The translations under genes were made by a program, and so were the position numbers. Below are positions 1 to 6,139 of a stretch of DNA of 8,077 bases, one piece after another (the stretch's first letter is position 1; every line of letters starts with the position of its first letter). A model generated the notes under the pieces. It worked only from the letters and a program-made list of their open reading frames with translations. It had not been told where the DNA came from and ran no database searches. Source of the stretch: JAAXTT01 sp964530215 (GTDB lineage: Bacteria > Bacillota > Desulfotomaculia > Desulfotomaculales > Desulfocucumaceae); NCBI GenBank assembly GCA_964530215.1, contig CAZHAJ010000081.1:1-8077 (forward strand), in the 5' to 3' direction.

Positions 1-96
1 AAAAGCCTGTTCAACAGCTTCAGAAAACTTTTCAGCTTCTAACTCCACTTCCAATACCACTTTATTATTCTCTAACTTTTCCGCGGTTGCCCTCAT
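1..96 (-). CDS. tig: Trigger factor, N-terminal fragment (partial)
   Basis: Only the first 32 codons are present; the gene continues beyond the left edge. The reverse strand reads MRATAEKLENNKVVLEVELE and continues AEKFSEAVEQAF. This matches the start of the ribosome-binding domain of trigger factor, the peptidyl-prolyl isomerase and chaperone that binds nascent chains at the ribosome exit tunnel. The conserved ribosome-docking loop lies further in and cannot be seen. The ATG at 96-94 is preceded by AAGGGGGAG (114-106) with a 9-base gap, so the start is well supported. In related Firmicutes tig is usually followed by clpP and clpX, which would lie outside this window. The family call rests on N-terminal similarity alone, but the pattern is characteristic. 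Confidence 0.85.
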   Translation of the reverse strand, partial: MRATAEKLENNKVVLEVELEAEKFSEAVEQAF

Positions 97-232
97 GTAA
101 CAATGCTCCCCCTTGATACTTATCAATATATTTTATTTTTACCCATTAGGGTTGATTTACCAAACATGATTATTTTATCCAATTTAATGCCTACAATAAT
201 CTAATGATGTATATACTTTTTTATATTTGCCT

Positions 233-261
233 ATTATAATCCATTGAGACACACAAAACAA
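233..261 (-). promoter_or_regulatory. Sigma-A-type promoter for trigger factor
   Basis: On the minus strand TTGTTT (261-256) is followed by exactly 17 bases and a perfect TATAAT (238-233). Transcription would begin near 226, giving an untranslated leader of about 130 bases before the ATG at 96. I saw no clear riboswitch or terminator in that leader. Confidence 0.6.
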
Positions 262-295
262 TATAATATAAATTATTTCCTTTCAATTCTCGATG

Positions 296-324
296 TTGAC
301 CCCGGCATTACATTGTGTGATAAT
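296..324 (+). promoter_or_regulatory. Sigma-A-type promoter for the biotin carrier gene
   Basis: TTGACC (296-301), a 17-base spacer and GATAAT (319-324) form a near-consensus promoter. TG one base before the -10 box gives an extended -10. Transcription would start near 331, about 66 bases before the ATG at 397. It is divergent from the trigger factor promoter, and together they account for the 300-base gene-free stretch 97-396, where nothing else was recognised. Confidence 0.65.
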
Positions 325-396
325 CAGAATAGTGTTTACTGCCTGCCATTAATCAACAATAACGATGCTTACGCTAACTAAGGAGGTTACATATTA

Positions 397-612
397 ATGA
401 GTTTAGAAGTAAAATCGCCCATGGTGGGAAAACTGGTATCAGTTGACGTAAATGTAGGTGATCAGGTAAATCAAAACGACGCTGTAGCCACCATCGAAGC
501 AATGAAAATGTTTGTTAAAATCTACTCTCCCGGAAGCGGGCAAGTCAAAGAAATTAAAGTTGCAGCCGGTGAAGTTATTAACCCGGACACTGTAATCATG
601 GTTTTAGAATAG
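397..612 (+). CDS. Stand-alone biotin carrier (biotinyl-domain) protein
   Basis: This 71-residue protein is a single biotinyl/lipoyl domain. The EAMKM motif (residues 34-38) marks Lys37 as the residue that biotin ligase would modify, and the SPM-G start and V-GD-V turns fit the family's flattened beta-barrel. Such a domain swings carboxyl-biotin between the biotin carboxylase and carboxyltransferase sites of acyl-CoA carboxylases, oxaloacetate-type decarboxylases or transcarboxylases. It lacks the N-terminal extension and Ala/Pro-rich linker of AccB (about 150 residues). It resembles the small independent carriers of Firmicutes, such as the B. subtilis YngHB type. AAGGAGG (380-386) lies 10 bases before the ATG. 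The gene has its own promoter and terminator and no carboxylase subunit beside it, so the partner enzyme cannot be named. AMKM favours biotin over lipoate. Confidence 0.9.
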   Translation: MSLEVKSPMVGKLVSVDVNVGDQVNQNDAVATIEAMKMFVKIYSPGSGQVKEIKVAAGEVINPDTVIMVLE

Positions 613-653
613 ATTTTACTTAAACAATATAAATATTATATGCTTATGTTTTT

Positions 654-680
654 GAGCAACTTAAACAGTTGCTCTTTTTT
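654..680 (+). terminator. Rho-independent terminator of the biotin carrier gene
   Basis: GAGCAAC (654-660) and GTTGCTC (668-674) form a perfect 7-bp stem with a 7-base loop, followed at once by six T residues. It lies 42 bases after the stop codon, so the gene is probably transcribed alone. Confidence 0.85.
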
Positions 681-738
681 ACTCTTTAGTAATATTAATA
701 AACAACTGCGGGCAAAATAAGCCCGGAGGTGAATAATC

Positions 739-1011
739 TTGCATATCGAAACAGATACCACCTGGCATGAATGGAAAAATATGCTGGGCAGGTTTGTCCA
801 CAGCGGCAAAGCGGTTGGAATGTCCCAGGAAAGAATGGAAGATATGGCTTACGGCATCGGAGAGTTTTTCGCCAACCATGTTGACCCAGGCAACCGCGAA
901 CAAAGACTGTTAAAAGAATTGTGGGAACAAGGTAACCAAAGTGAAAAAGAGGCTTTAGCTTCATTAATAACCAGAATGGTAAAGAGCGGCAAAACAGGAG
1001 AGCGACACTAA
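739..1011 (+). CDS. DUF3243 family small cytosolic protein
   Basis: This is a 90-residue acidic, mostly helical protein with no signal peptide or membrane segment. The pattern W-WKNMLGRFV (residues 9-19), GMSQERMEDMAYGIGEFFAN (27-46) and KELWEQG..E..ALASLITRMV (59-80) matches DUF3243, the family of B. subtilis YmfJ, whose function is unknown. Length fits the family (about 80-90 residues). The start is TTG 739: GGAGGTG (725-731) lies 7 bases upstream and no ATG competes. A short inverted repeat, CGGGC/GCCCG (709-713 and 721-725), abuts this ribosome binding site. The gene lies between the upstream terminator at 654-680 and hairpins downstream; no convincing promoter was found in the short gap. 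The family call is good, but the role is unknown. Confidence 0.85.
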   Translation: MHIETDTTWHEWKNMLGRFVHSGKAVGMSQERMEDMAYGIGEFFANHVDPGNREQRLLKELWEQGNQSEKEALASLITRMVKSGKTGERH

Positions 1012-1045
1012 AAAAAGCCGGCTGTCAGCTGCCGGCCCTTATTTT
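1010..1045. terminator. Bidirectional terminator after the DUF3243 gene
   Basis: GCCGGC (1017-1022) pairs with GCCGGC (1031-1036) around an 8-base loop. Seven A residues precede the stem (1010-1016) and CCTTATTTT follows it. It can therefore end plus-strand transcription after the DUF3243 stop. On the minus strand, where the A run becomes a strong T run, it can end readthrough from the deacetylase gene. Confidence 0.75.
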
Positions 1046-1070
1046 AAAAACCTGACAAGTTTGATTTAGA

Positions 1071-1101
1071 TAAAGGAGTGGACCCCTTGTCCACTCCTTT
1101 A
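1071..1101. terminator. Perfect 13-bp inverted repeat at the end of the deacetylase gene
   Basis: The arms 1071-1083 and 1089-1101 are perfect reverse complements around the 5-base loop CCCTT. The repeat begins 2 bases past the deacetylase stop codon (minus strand, 1106-1104), so it probably ends or stabilises that transcript. Neither side has a strong T run, so it may act mainly as a 3'-end stabiliser, with the hairpin at 1017-1036 as the true terminator. Confidence 0.6.
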
Positions 1102-1103
1102 TT

Positions 1104-1970
1104 CTAATGGATAACACCGGGACCCTCATCCAGCAGCTCTGTTACCGTCACTAATTCATATCCCTTTGCCTTAAGACCCTCCAGAACTTTTGGCAATGCT
1201 TCCGGGGTTTGCAGACAGGTATCACTGGCGTGCATCAGTATTATCGCTCCGGGATGGATCTTGTCCAATACCCTGTTGACAATGGCGTCTACCCCAGGAT
1301 TTTTCCAGTCTAGGGAATCGTTACTCCACTGAATCACCTTGTATCCCAACTGATCCGCCACATCTAACACCATATCATTGTATGCTCCGTTAGGAGTTCT
1401 TATTAACCTAGCTTCTACTCCGGTCACCTCACTTATTGAGTGATGTGCTTTGATTATTTCTTCCCTTACGGTATCGGCTGATTCTTTGTCCAAATCAATA
1501 TGTCGATTGCCATGGGAAGCTATTTCATGCCCTTCTTTCACCAAGCGCCGAGGGTATTCAGGATACTGTAACGCCCACGGACCAGAGAGAAAAAAAGTGG
1601 ATTTCACGTTATGCTCCTTCAATATATCCATTACCGGGCCGGGCACCTTTGTTCCCCAACTGATATCAAAGGTTAAAGCAGCAACTTTACGTTCGGTGGC
1701 CACCTTGTATATTGCATGCTTTTTGCCATCGGTTGCTACCAGCTTTGGTATACTACTGATGGGATCTGTTTTTACCGTGTCCAAATCGGGAATGCCGGTT
1801 GAGGGTGTCAGATCAACGGTTTCCGGACTTGAACTAACCGAAAAAATCGATAAATCTTTGGCATCATCCTTCATCACAAATTTGGCGAAACCCACCCCTA
1901 ATCCCAATACTATAAAGGTGATGATGAAGTAGTATTTGGCTTTTCTGCCGTCAATAAAAAACATTTTCAT
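1104..1970 (-). CDS. Membrane-anchored polysaccharide deacetylase, PdaB/YlxY-like
   Basis: This 288-residue protein has a short basic N-terminus, one membrane segment (about residues 13-32), a polar Ser/Thr/Pro-rich linker (35-85) and a C-terminal NodB (carbohydrate esterase 4) domain. Visible motifs are TFDISWG (100-106), SHGNRH (152-157, metal-binding histidines 153 and 157), RTPNGAYN (191-198), DSLDW (218-222) and LMHASD (245-250). Classic members have TFDDG. Here the second Asp is Ile, with SWG following, which is the signature of the sporulation PdaB/YlxY branch; Asp102, normally the catalytic base, is retained. The likely substrate is N-acetylated peptidoglycan (cortex or spore wall), acting outside the membrane. 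GGAGGG (1983-1978) lies 7 bases before ATG 1970. It is divergent from a D,D-carboxypeptidase, supporting a cell-wall role. Activity cannot be judged from sequence, because some PdaB-type proteins have no demonstrated deacetylase activity. Confidence 0.85.
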   Translation of the reverse strand: MKMFFIDGRKAKYYFIITFIVLGLGVGFAKFVMKDDAKDLSIFSVSSSPETVDLTPSTGIPDLDTVKTDPISSIPKLVATDGKKHAIYKVATERKVAALTFDISWGTKVPGPVMDILKEHNVKSTFFLSGPWALQYPEYPRRLVKEGHEIASHGNRHIDLDKESADTVREEIIKAHHSISEVTGVEARLIRTPNGAYNDMVLDVADQLGYKVIQWSNDSLDWKNPGVDAIVNRVLDKIHPGAIILMHASDTCLQTPEALPKVLEGLKAKGYELVTVTELLDEGPGVIH

Positions 1971-2126
1971 TTAACATCCCTCCGGCAACCCTAATAATTG
2001 GAACTTATTAACTCCTTTAAAAATATTATCCCGATACATTGAAAAAAATACCTCTAATATTAAACTTACTTAGTGGAAGAATACCATTCACGTGAGTTAA
2101 TTGCAACGTGGCGAGGTGTATATTTA

Positions 2127-3257
2127 GTGTATTTTATAAGATTTTTTATCACAGCAATTTTAATATCAATATTTGCCCTTCCGAATATGCCTGCAGAATC
2201 GGCAACATTTAAAACAACTGCCCAATCTGCCGTTTTGATGGATGCCGACACCGGACAAATACTTTATGCCAAACAGGAACATCAAAGAAAGGAACCTGCA
2301 AGCCTGACCAAAATAATAACCTCAATTATAGCCATTGAATATGGTAATCCAAATGAAATAGTAACCATAGACAAAAAAGCAGCCAATATTTATGTGGGAC
2401 AGCAAATCAGACTGAAGCAAGGCGAAAAAATTACTTTGGGAAACCTGATAAAAGCTGCCCTTATTTATTCCGCCAATGACAGTACCGTTGCAATAGCCAG
2501 GCATATATCGGGGAGTGAAGATAGATTCATCCAGCTTATGAATGCCAAAGCATTGCTTCTGGGGGCACGTAACACCAAATTTGCCAACACCAACGGATAT
2601 CACAATCCCAATCATTATACCACCGCCTACGATCTGGCCTTGATTACCCGTTATGCCTTAAATAATAAGGAGTTCTCTGACATCGTAAAAACTCCGCAGG
2701 AAACAATATATTGGTCTGACAGTGACAGAAAAATGGAGGTCAAAAACACCAATAGACTGGTCCGGAATAACAGCTATCCCGGAATAATCGGAGTCAAAAC
2801 CGGTTCCACCATCAGGGCGGGAAAATGCTTGATTGCAGCCGCCAGCAAAGGTGAACGCACCCTGATCGCAGTAATTCTTCACAGTAGCAATCGTTTTAAT
2901 GATGCTGTTAAAATGCTTGATTATGGTTTTGATAATTTCTCAGAAGTAACCCTGTGCCGACAAGGGGAAGAATTTGGATTTGCCAAGGTAAACAACGGTA
3001 TCGGCGATAAGGTAAAAGCTATAGCCCATGAATCAGGTAAAGCATATCTTGCTCCGGAAGAAATACCGAAGGTGAGTAAAGAAGTTGTCTTCACCGATAA
3101 TCTTCAGGCCCCAATAAAACCCGGTGATAAAGTGGGAGAAGTGTTATTTTCAATAGACAATAAAGAATTAACCAGAATAGACTTAGTGTCGGCAGACAAA
3201 ATAAACAAACAGGGAACCCTGCACAAAATGCGGAACCGAGCCGACAATATCTGGTGA
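2127..3257 (+). CDS. D-alanyl-D-alanine carboxypeptidase, DacF/DacB-like (PBP5 type, family S11)
   Basis: This 376-residue enzyme removes the terminal D-Ala from peptidoglycan stem peptides outside the membrane, which limits cross-linking. All three catalytic motifs are present: SLTK (nucleophile Ser59, Lys62), SAN (115-117) and KTG (224-226). A beta-rich PBP5 C-terminal domain follows (about 270-360). The open frame extends back to GTG 2073, but no ribosome binding site precedes that codon. GTG 2127 has GAGGTG (2113-2118) 8 bases upstream and begins a normal signal peptide (short basic start, hydrophobic residues 7-18, possible cleavage after AES near residue 25), so I start it there. No hydrophobic C-terminal anchor is obvious. 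Family members include vegetative and sporulation enzymes. The divergent PdaB-like neighbour favours a spore cortex role, but which paralogue this is cannot be fixed from the window. Confidence 0.9.
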   Translation: MYFIRFFITAILISIFALPNMPAESATFKTTAQSAVLMDADTGQILYAKQEHQRKEPASLTKIITSIIAIEYGNPNEIVTIDKKAANIYVGQQIRLKQGEKITLGNLIKAALIYSANDSTVAIARHISGSEDRFIQLMNAKALLLGARNTKFANTNGYHNPNHYTTAYDLALITRYALNNKEFSDIVKTPQETIYWSDSDRKMEVKNTNRLVRNNSYPGIIGVKTGSTIRAGKCLIAAASKGERTLIAVILHSSNRFNDAVKMLDYGFDNFSEVTLCRQGEEFGFAKVNNGIGDKVKAIAHESGKAYLAPEEIPKVSKEVVFTDNLQAPIKPGDKVGEVLFSIDNKELTRIDLVSADKINKQGTLHKMRNRADNIW

Positions 3258-3274
3258 TAAAACTCCCTGACGTA

Positions 3275-3303
3275 TTGACTTGCCGTCTCAGTTAAGGCAT
3301 AAT
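3275..3303 (+). promoter_or_regulatory. Promoter of the tRNA-Val gene
   Basis: TTGACT (3275-3280), a 17-base spacer and CATAAT (3298-3303) form a near-consensus sigma-A promoter. Initiation near 3310 would leave a very short 5' leader before the tRNA at 3316, as is common for stable RNA genes. The promoter lies just after the carboxypeptidase stop codon. Confidence 0.7.
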
Positions 3304-3315
3304 AATGGTGCACTG

Positions 3316-3390
3316 GGGCGGGTAGTTCAGTGGGAGAACGTCTGCTTGACACGCAGAAGGTCGGTGGTTCAATTCCACTCTCGCCCACCA
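3316..3390 (+). tRNA. tRNA-Val (anticodon GAC)
   Basis: The 75 bases fold into a full cloverleaf. The acceptor stem is GGGCGGG (3316-3322) with CTCGCCC, including one G-U pair. The D arm is GTTC/GAAC. The anticodon stem TCTGC/GCAGA carries loop TTGACAC (3346-3352) with anticodon GAC at 3348-3350. The variable loop has 5 bases and the T arm is GGTGG-TTCAATT-CCACT. CCA is encoded at 3388-3390. The tRNA reads GUC and GUU valine codons. It stands alone with its own promoter and terminator. Confidence 0.97.
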
Positions 3391-3398
3391 AGAAAATC

Positions 3399-3439
3399 AA
3401 AAGCTTCCGAATATCACACAAGTGACCGGAAGCTTTTTT
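3399..3439. terminator. Terminator shared by tRNA-Val and the convergent PAS-HD-GYP gene
   Basis: AAAAGCTTCCG (3399-3409) pairs with CGGAAGCTTTT (3427-3437), an 11-bp stem, followed by further T residues to 3439. The plus strand has a clear T run. The minus strand, leaving the hairpin 7 bases after the stop of the PAS-HD-GYP gene, reads TTTTGATTTTC, so it probably works in both directions. Confidence 0.85.
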
Positions 3440-3446
3440 GACATAT

Positions 3447-4427
3447 TTAATCAAACTTAAACCCATTGTTAAAAAGTTTTAATGTTACTTCAACAACTTG
3501 TGGTTCATAAAGCACACCTTTATTTATTGTTATTTCATCCAATGCTTTGTCAATGCCAATTGCAGGCCTATATGGTCTATGCGAAGACATTGCTTCTATT
3601 ACATCAGCTACACTAATAATTTTGGCCTCAATAGTGATATCCTTTCCTAATAGCTTGTTTGGATATCCGCTACCATCAAGCCTTTCATGATGTTGCAATA
3701 CAATTTCTGCCACCGGCCATGGAAAATCAATTTCTTTTAATATATTATAACCAGATTGGGGATGCATTCTAATTATATTCATCTCATCTTCCCTAATCTT
3801 ACCTGGTTTACTTAGTATTTCTATAGGAACAACAATTTTCCCAACATCGTGAACAAGTCCTGCTATACGCACAGCTTCTGTTTGCGCCACCGAAAGACCC
3901 ATTTCGTTAGCTATACTGACGGCAAGTTTACTAACATGTTGCTGATGGCCTGCTGTATATGGGTCCCTTTTTTCAACTATCTTTGTAATGGTATTTATAC
4001 TTTGGTAAAAAACACTGATAACTTTTTCAAAACTTAGTTTTAATTCCTTCTCCGCAAGAACCCTATCAGTAATATCAAAAACTGTGTGGAAATATATCTC
4101 TTTGCCCTCTTTGGTTCTCATACCGGTGGGATATACTGCAGATGATAACCATCTGTTTGAGTTATCATCAAAAAAGTCTTTGGTAATAGCTTGCCCTAGC
4201 CTTACTGAATCTTCCAGCGGACATTCTTCTATTGGGCCATTTTTATTATGTACTACTTTGGGACAATAGCCTCCTATTATTTCATTAGGATCTTTATTTA
4301 AATCCTTTAGTACCGCTTTGTTGGCAAACAAAATATGATGATTTTCATCAATCATCATAACGTAATAAGGAAGAGCATTTAACGTCTTCATCATATCTTC
4401 TGAAAATAATAAGTGATTAGTGCTCAA
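3447..4427 (-). CDS. PAS-HD-GYP protein, probable c-di-GMP phosphodiesterase
   Basis: The 326-residue soluble protein has an N-terminal PAS sensor domain (about residues 12-122), a short helical linker and an HD-GYP domain (about 140-320). HD-GYP enzymes hydrolyse the second messenger c-di-GMP. The metal-binding set looks complete: His161/His164, HD at 193-194 (VHDVGK), His222, HHE at 246-248, then LDGSGYP (250-256) and ADV (274-276). The PAS domain carries two cysteines, Cys55 and Cys69 (YCPK...EECPL), a spacing also seen in some other PAS domains, perhaps for metal or redox sensing. There is no membrane segment, so it senses a cytosolic signal. The start is TTG 4427, with AAGGTGG (4441-4435) 7 bases upstream. 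It is monocistronic, with its own promoter and a terminator shared with the tRNA. Substrate specificity is inferred from the family. Confidence 0.9.
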   Translation of the reverse strand: MSTNHLLFSEDMMKTLNALPYYVMMIDENHHILFANKAVLKDLNKDPNEIIGGYCPKVVHNKNGPIEECPLEDSVRLGQAITKDFFDDNSNRWLSSAVYPTGMRTKEGKEIYFHTVFDITDRVLAEKELKLSFEKVISVFYQSINTITKIVEKRDPYTAGHQQHVSKLAVSIANEMGLSVAQTEAVRIAGLVHDVGKIVVPIEILSKPGKIREDEMNIIRMHPQSGYNILKEIDFPWPVAEIVLQHHERLDGSGYPNKLLGKDITIEAKIISVADVIEAMSSHRPYRPAIGIDKALDEITINKGVLYEPQVVEVTLKLFNNGFKFD

Positions 4428-4464
4428 AAAAGACCCACCTTATTTGCAGATAAAAGTTGACTTA

Positions 4465-4493
4465 ATTAACACATATTGGACACCTCTTGTCAA
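4465..4493 (-). promoter_or_regulatory. Promoter of the PAS-HD-GYP gene
   Basis: On the minus strand a perfect TTGACA (4493-4488) is followed by 17 bases and GTTAAT (4470-4465, four of six consensus bases). Transcription would start near 4458, about 30 bases before the TTG start codon. Confidence 0.6.
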
Positions 4494-4528
4494 TAAAGTG
4501 TAGAATTAAATTTATTTTTGGGGATGTA

Positions 4529-4556
4529 TTTTCTTTTATTTATAAAGATATATAAT
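4529..4556 (+). promoter_or_regulatory. Possible promoter of the KtrB-type gene
   Basis: A perfect TATAAT (4551-4556) is preceded at 16 bases by a poor -35 box, TTTTCT (4529-4534). Transcription would start near 4563, leaving a leader of about 37 bases. An alternative is TTGGAC (4476-4481) with TAGAAT (4501-4506), but its 19-base spacer is long and it overlaps the opposing HD-GYP promoter. No c-di-AMP or other riboswitch was recognised in this 172-base gap. Confidence 0.3.
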
Positions 4557-4599
4557 AAGAGCTTAGAAAAATTAAAATTGACTTGAAGGACAGTTTAAT

Positions 4600-5922
4600 A
4601 TGGCTTATTTACATCGATTATCCCCACCCCAAATGCTTGTGCTAAGCTTTATCATTTTAATAATGACAGGAAGCATCTTATTGATGGTTCCATGGGCCAC
4701 CCAAGAGGGCACCACCTCCTTTTTGACCGCTCTTTTTACAGCTACCTCGGCAGCATGTGTAACCGGTCTGGTGGTAGTGGATACCGGCACTCACTGGACG
4801 TTTTTCGGACAATTTATTATCTTGCTACTAATGCAAATAGGCGGCTTAAGCATCATGTCCTTTGTAACCTTTTTTGCATTAATTCTGGGCAAAAAAATTG
4901 GTCTAAAACAACGACTCATCATGCAACAGTCTATAAATCAGCACTCCACTGAAGGGATAGTCAAAATCTTTAAATACCTTCTCTTCTTTTCCTTTGCAAT
5001 TGAAATAATTGCCGGAATGATCTTGGCTGTCAACTGGGCATCAGCCCTGGGGTGGTTAGATGCCATCTGGTTTGGTTTATTTCACTCTGTTTCTGCCTTC
5101 AACAATGCAGGCTTTGATTTATTTGGCAACTTCAGCAGTCTTACAGGATTTACTACAGATGTTTTAACCAACTTAATCATATCCGGACTTTTTATAGTAG
5201 GGGGTCTGGGTTTTGTAGTAATTTATGAACTCTTCCATTTAAGGAAAAGCTATAAAATGTCCCTCCATTCTAAACTGGTTATCTTGACTACTTTATTTCT
5301 GATAGTAATACCAACACTTATTTTTGCTGTCACCGAATATAATCACGCTTTAAGCAATCTATCGCCGTCAGACAAGTTTTTGGCTGCATTTTTCCAAGCA
5401 GTCACTCCCAGAACTGCCGGCTTTAATACCATTGACCTTAACATGCTGTATCCATCAACTCAATTAATTATAATGGCTTTGATGTTTATTGGCGGTTCAC
5501 CAGGCTCCACAGCGGGGGGAATAAAAACCACTACCTTTATTTTGCTCTGGATTTCAATATACAGCATTCTGAGCGGCAAACGCCACGAAGAAATTATGAA
5601 ACGTCAAATCCCCAACGACGATTCATTCCGAGCACTGACAATCACTTTGCTGGCTTTATTTTTGATTTTTTGCATAACGGTGTTAATTTCTTTTACAAAT
5701 GAAGCAGATCTAATGCAGATATTATTTGAAGTTATTTCCGCGATGGGCACAGTGGGATTGTCCTTGGGACTGACCACAAAGCTTAATGGTATGGGACAAA
5801 TCTTGATAATTATTACCATGCTCTTGGGACGCTTGGGACCCATAACAATCGGTTATTCACTGGCATATAAACGCAAACACCCAAATATTCACTACCCAAA
5901 AGGTAGAATAATGATAGGGTAA
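4600..5922 (+). CDS. ktrB: KtrB/TrkH-type potassium uptake membrane subunit
   Basis: This 440-residue integral membrane protein matches the KtrB branch of the Trk/Ktr/HKT family in length (B. subtilis KtrB and KtrD are about 445-450). It has four membrane-pore-membrane repeats. Each pore loop ends in a selectivity-filter glycine: CVTGL (Gly56), NNAGF (Gly171), RTAGF (Gly274) and GTVGL (Gly386). The glycine-rich gate loop GGSPGSTAGGIKT (298-310) in the third repeat and the conserved Arg411 in GRLGP are present. KtrB dimers form the K+ path, normally Na+-coupled and gated by a cytosolic RCK ring (KtrA or KtrC) that binds ATP/ADP and c-di-AMP. No RCK gene is next to it, as for the unlinked KtrD/KtrC pair of B. 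subtilis. GAAGGA (4585-4590) lies 9 bases before the ATG. The KtrB versus KtrD label is a family-level choice. Confidence 0.9.
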   Translation: MAYLHRLSPPQMLVLSFIILIMTGSILLMVPWATQEGTTSFLTALFTATSAACVTGLVVVDTGTHWTFFGQFIILLLMQIGGLSIMSFVTFFALILGKKIGLKQRLIMQQSINQHSTEGIVKIFKYLLFFSFAIEIIAGMILAVNWASALGWLDAIWFGLFHSVSAFNNAGFDLFGNFSSLTGFTTDVLTNLIISGLFIVGGLGFVVIYELFHLRKSYKMSLHSKLVILTTLFLIVIPTLIFAVTEYNHALSNLSPSDKFLAAFFQAVTPRTAGFNTIDLNMLYPSTQLIIMALMFIGGSPGSTAGGIKTTTFILLWISIYSILSGKRHEEIMKRQIPNDDSFRALTITLLALFLIFCITVLISFTNEADLMQILFEVISAMGTVGLSLGLTTKLNGMGQILIIITMLLGRLGPITIGYSLAYKRKHPNIHYPKGRIMIG

Positions 5923-5945
5923 ACATGGCAAGGCATCAAGCTAAT

Positions 5946-5969
5946 AAAAAAGCTTATCTATGCAGATAA
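5946..5969 (-). terminator. Weak terminator candidate for the GAF-HD-GYP transcript
   Basis: On the minus strand TTATCT (5969-5964) and AGATAA (5959-5954) form a 6-bp stem with a 4-base loop, followed by GC and six T residues (5951-5946). The stem is AT-rich and weak. No better hairpin was seen downstream of the HD-GYP stop at 6140. Confidence 0.3.
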
Positions 5970-5990
5970 TAAGGTCAGGTGGTGATTTTA

Positions 5991-6137
5991 GTGGGCAAAA
6001 AAGAAGACTTTCCCGATTCCCAGCAGCCTGTACCTGAATGGCATCCCCAATACAATAGAAGAAACCTGCTGGGCAAAAGTCTGGGCAGAATGATAGAAGA
6101 TGAAATAGGAAATCTGATGTCTCCTAAGAAAAAGTAG
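5991..6137 (+). CDS. Small hypothetical protein, 48 residues
   Basis: GTG 5991 opens a 48-codon frame ending in TAG 6135-6137. The translation begins MGKKEDFPDSQQPVPEWHPQ and ends with the basic tail SPKKK. It is hydrophilic, has no membrane segment and is rich in charged residues. A central RRNLLGKSLGRMIEDEIGNLM stretch (residues 23-43) could form one amphipathic helix. I do not recognise the family. Coding is supported by AGGTGGTG (5977-5984) six bases before the GTG, by sensible codon use, and by position 68 bases after the KtrB-type stop, consistent with co-transcription. GTG codons at 5979 and 5982 are in frame but overlap the ribosome binding site, so they are less likely starts. Its stop is two bases from the stop of the convergent GAF-HD-GYP gene. 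A link to potassium uptake would be pure inference from position. Confidence 0.65.
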   Translation: MGKKEDFPDSQQPVPEWHPQYNRRNLLGKSLGRMIEDEIGNLMSPKKK

Positions 6138-6139
6138 TA

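Noticed and set aside
679..964. Two minus-strand frames of 74 and 89 codons opposite the DUF3243 gene
   Set aside because: Both are antisense shadows of a gene with a clear family match and ribosome binding site.
1450..1932. Plus-strand 160-codon frame
   Set aside because: It lies entirely antisense within the polysaccharide deacetylase, which has all family motifs. This frame has no recognisable domain.
2025..2051. Possible sporulation (sigma-F/G-like) promoter for the deacetylase on the minus strand
   Set aside because: CGGGATAAT resembles a forespore -10 box, but the candidate -35 (GTATT) is imperfect and the 13-base spacing is short, so I could not support it.
3316..3390. tRNA-Val as an integration site for a mobile element
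   Set aside because: No integrase gene and no repeated copy of the tRNA 3' end was seen nearby; the neighbours look like core genes.
3104..3466. Minus-strand 120-codon frame with a GESGIEPPTFCVSSRRSP segment
   Set aside because: That segment is the reverse-strand translation of the tRNA-Val gene, a well-known false protein. The rest overlaps the carboxypeptidase and the terminator.
4428..4599. Riboswitch (c-di-AMP or c-di-GMP type) upstream of the KtrB-type or HD-GYP gene
   Set aside because: The 172-base gap is AT-rich and I found no conserved riboswitch core or expression-platform terminator in it.
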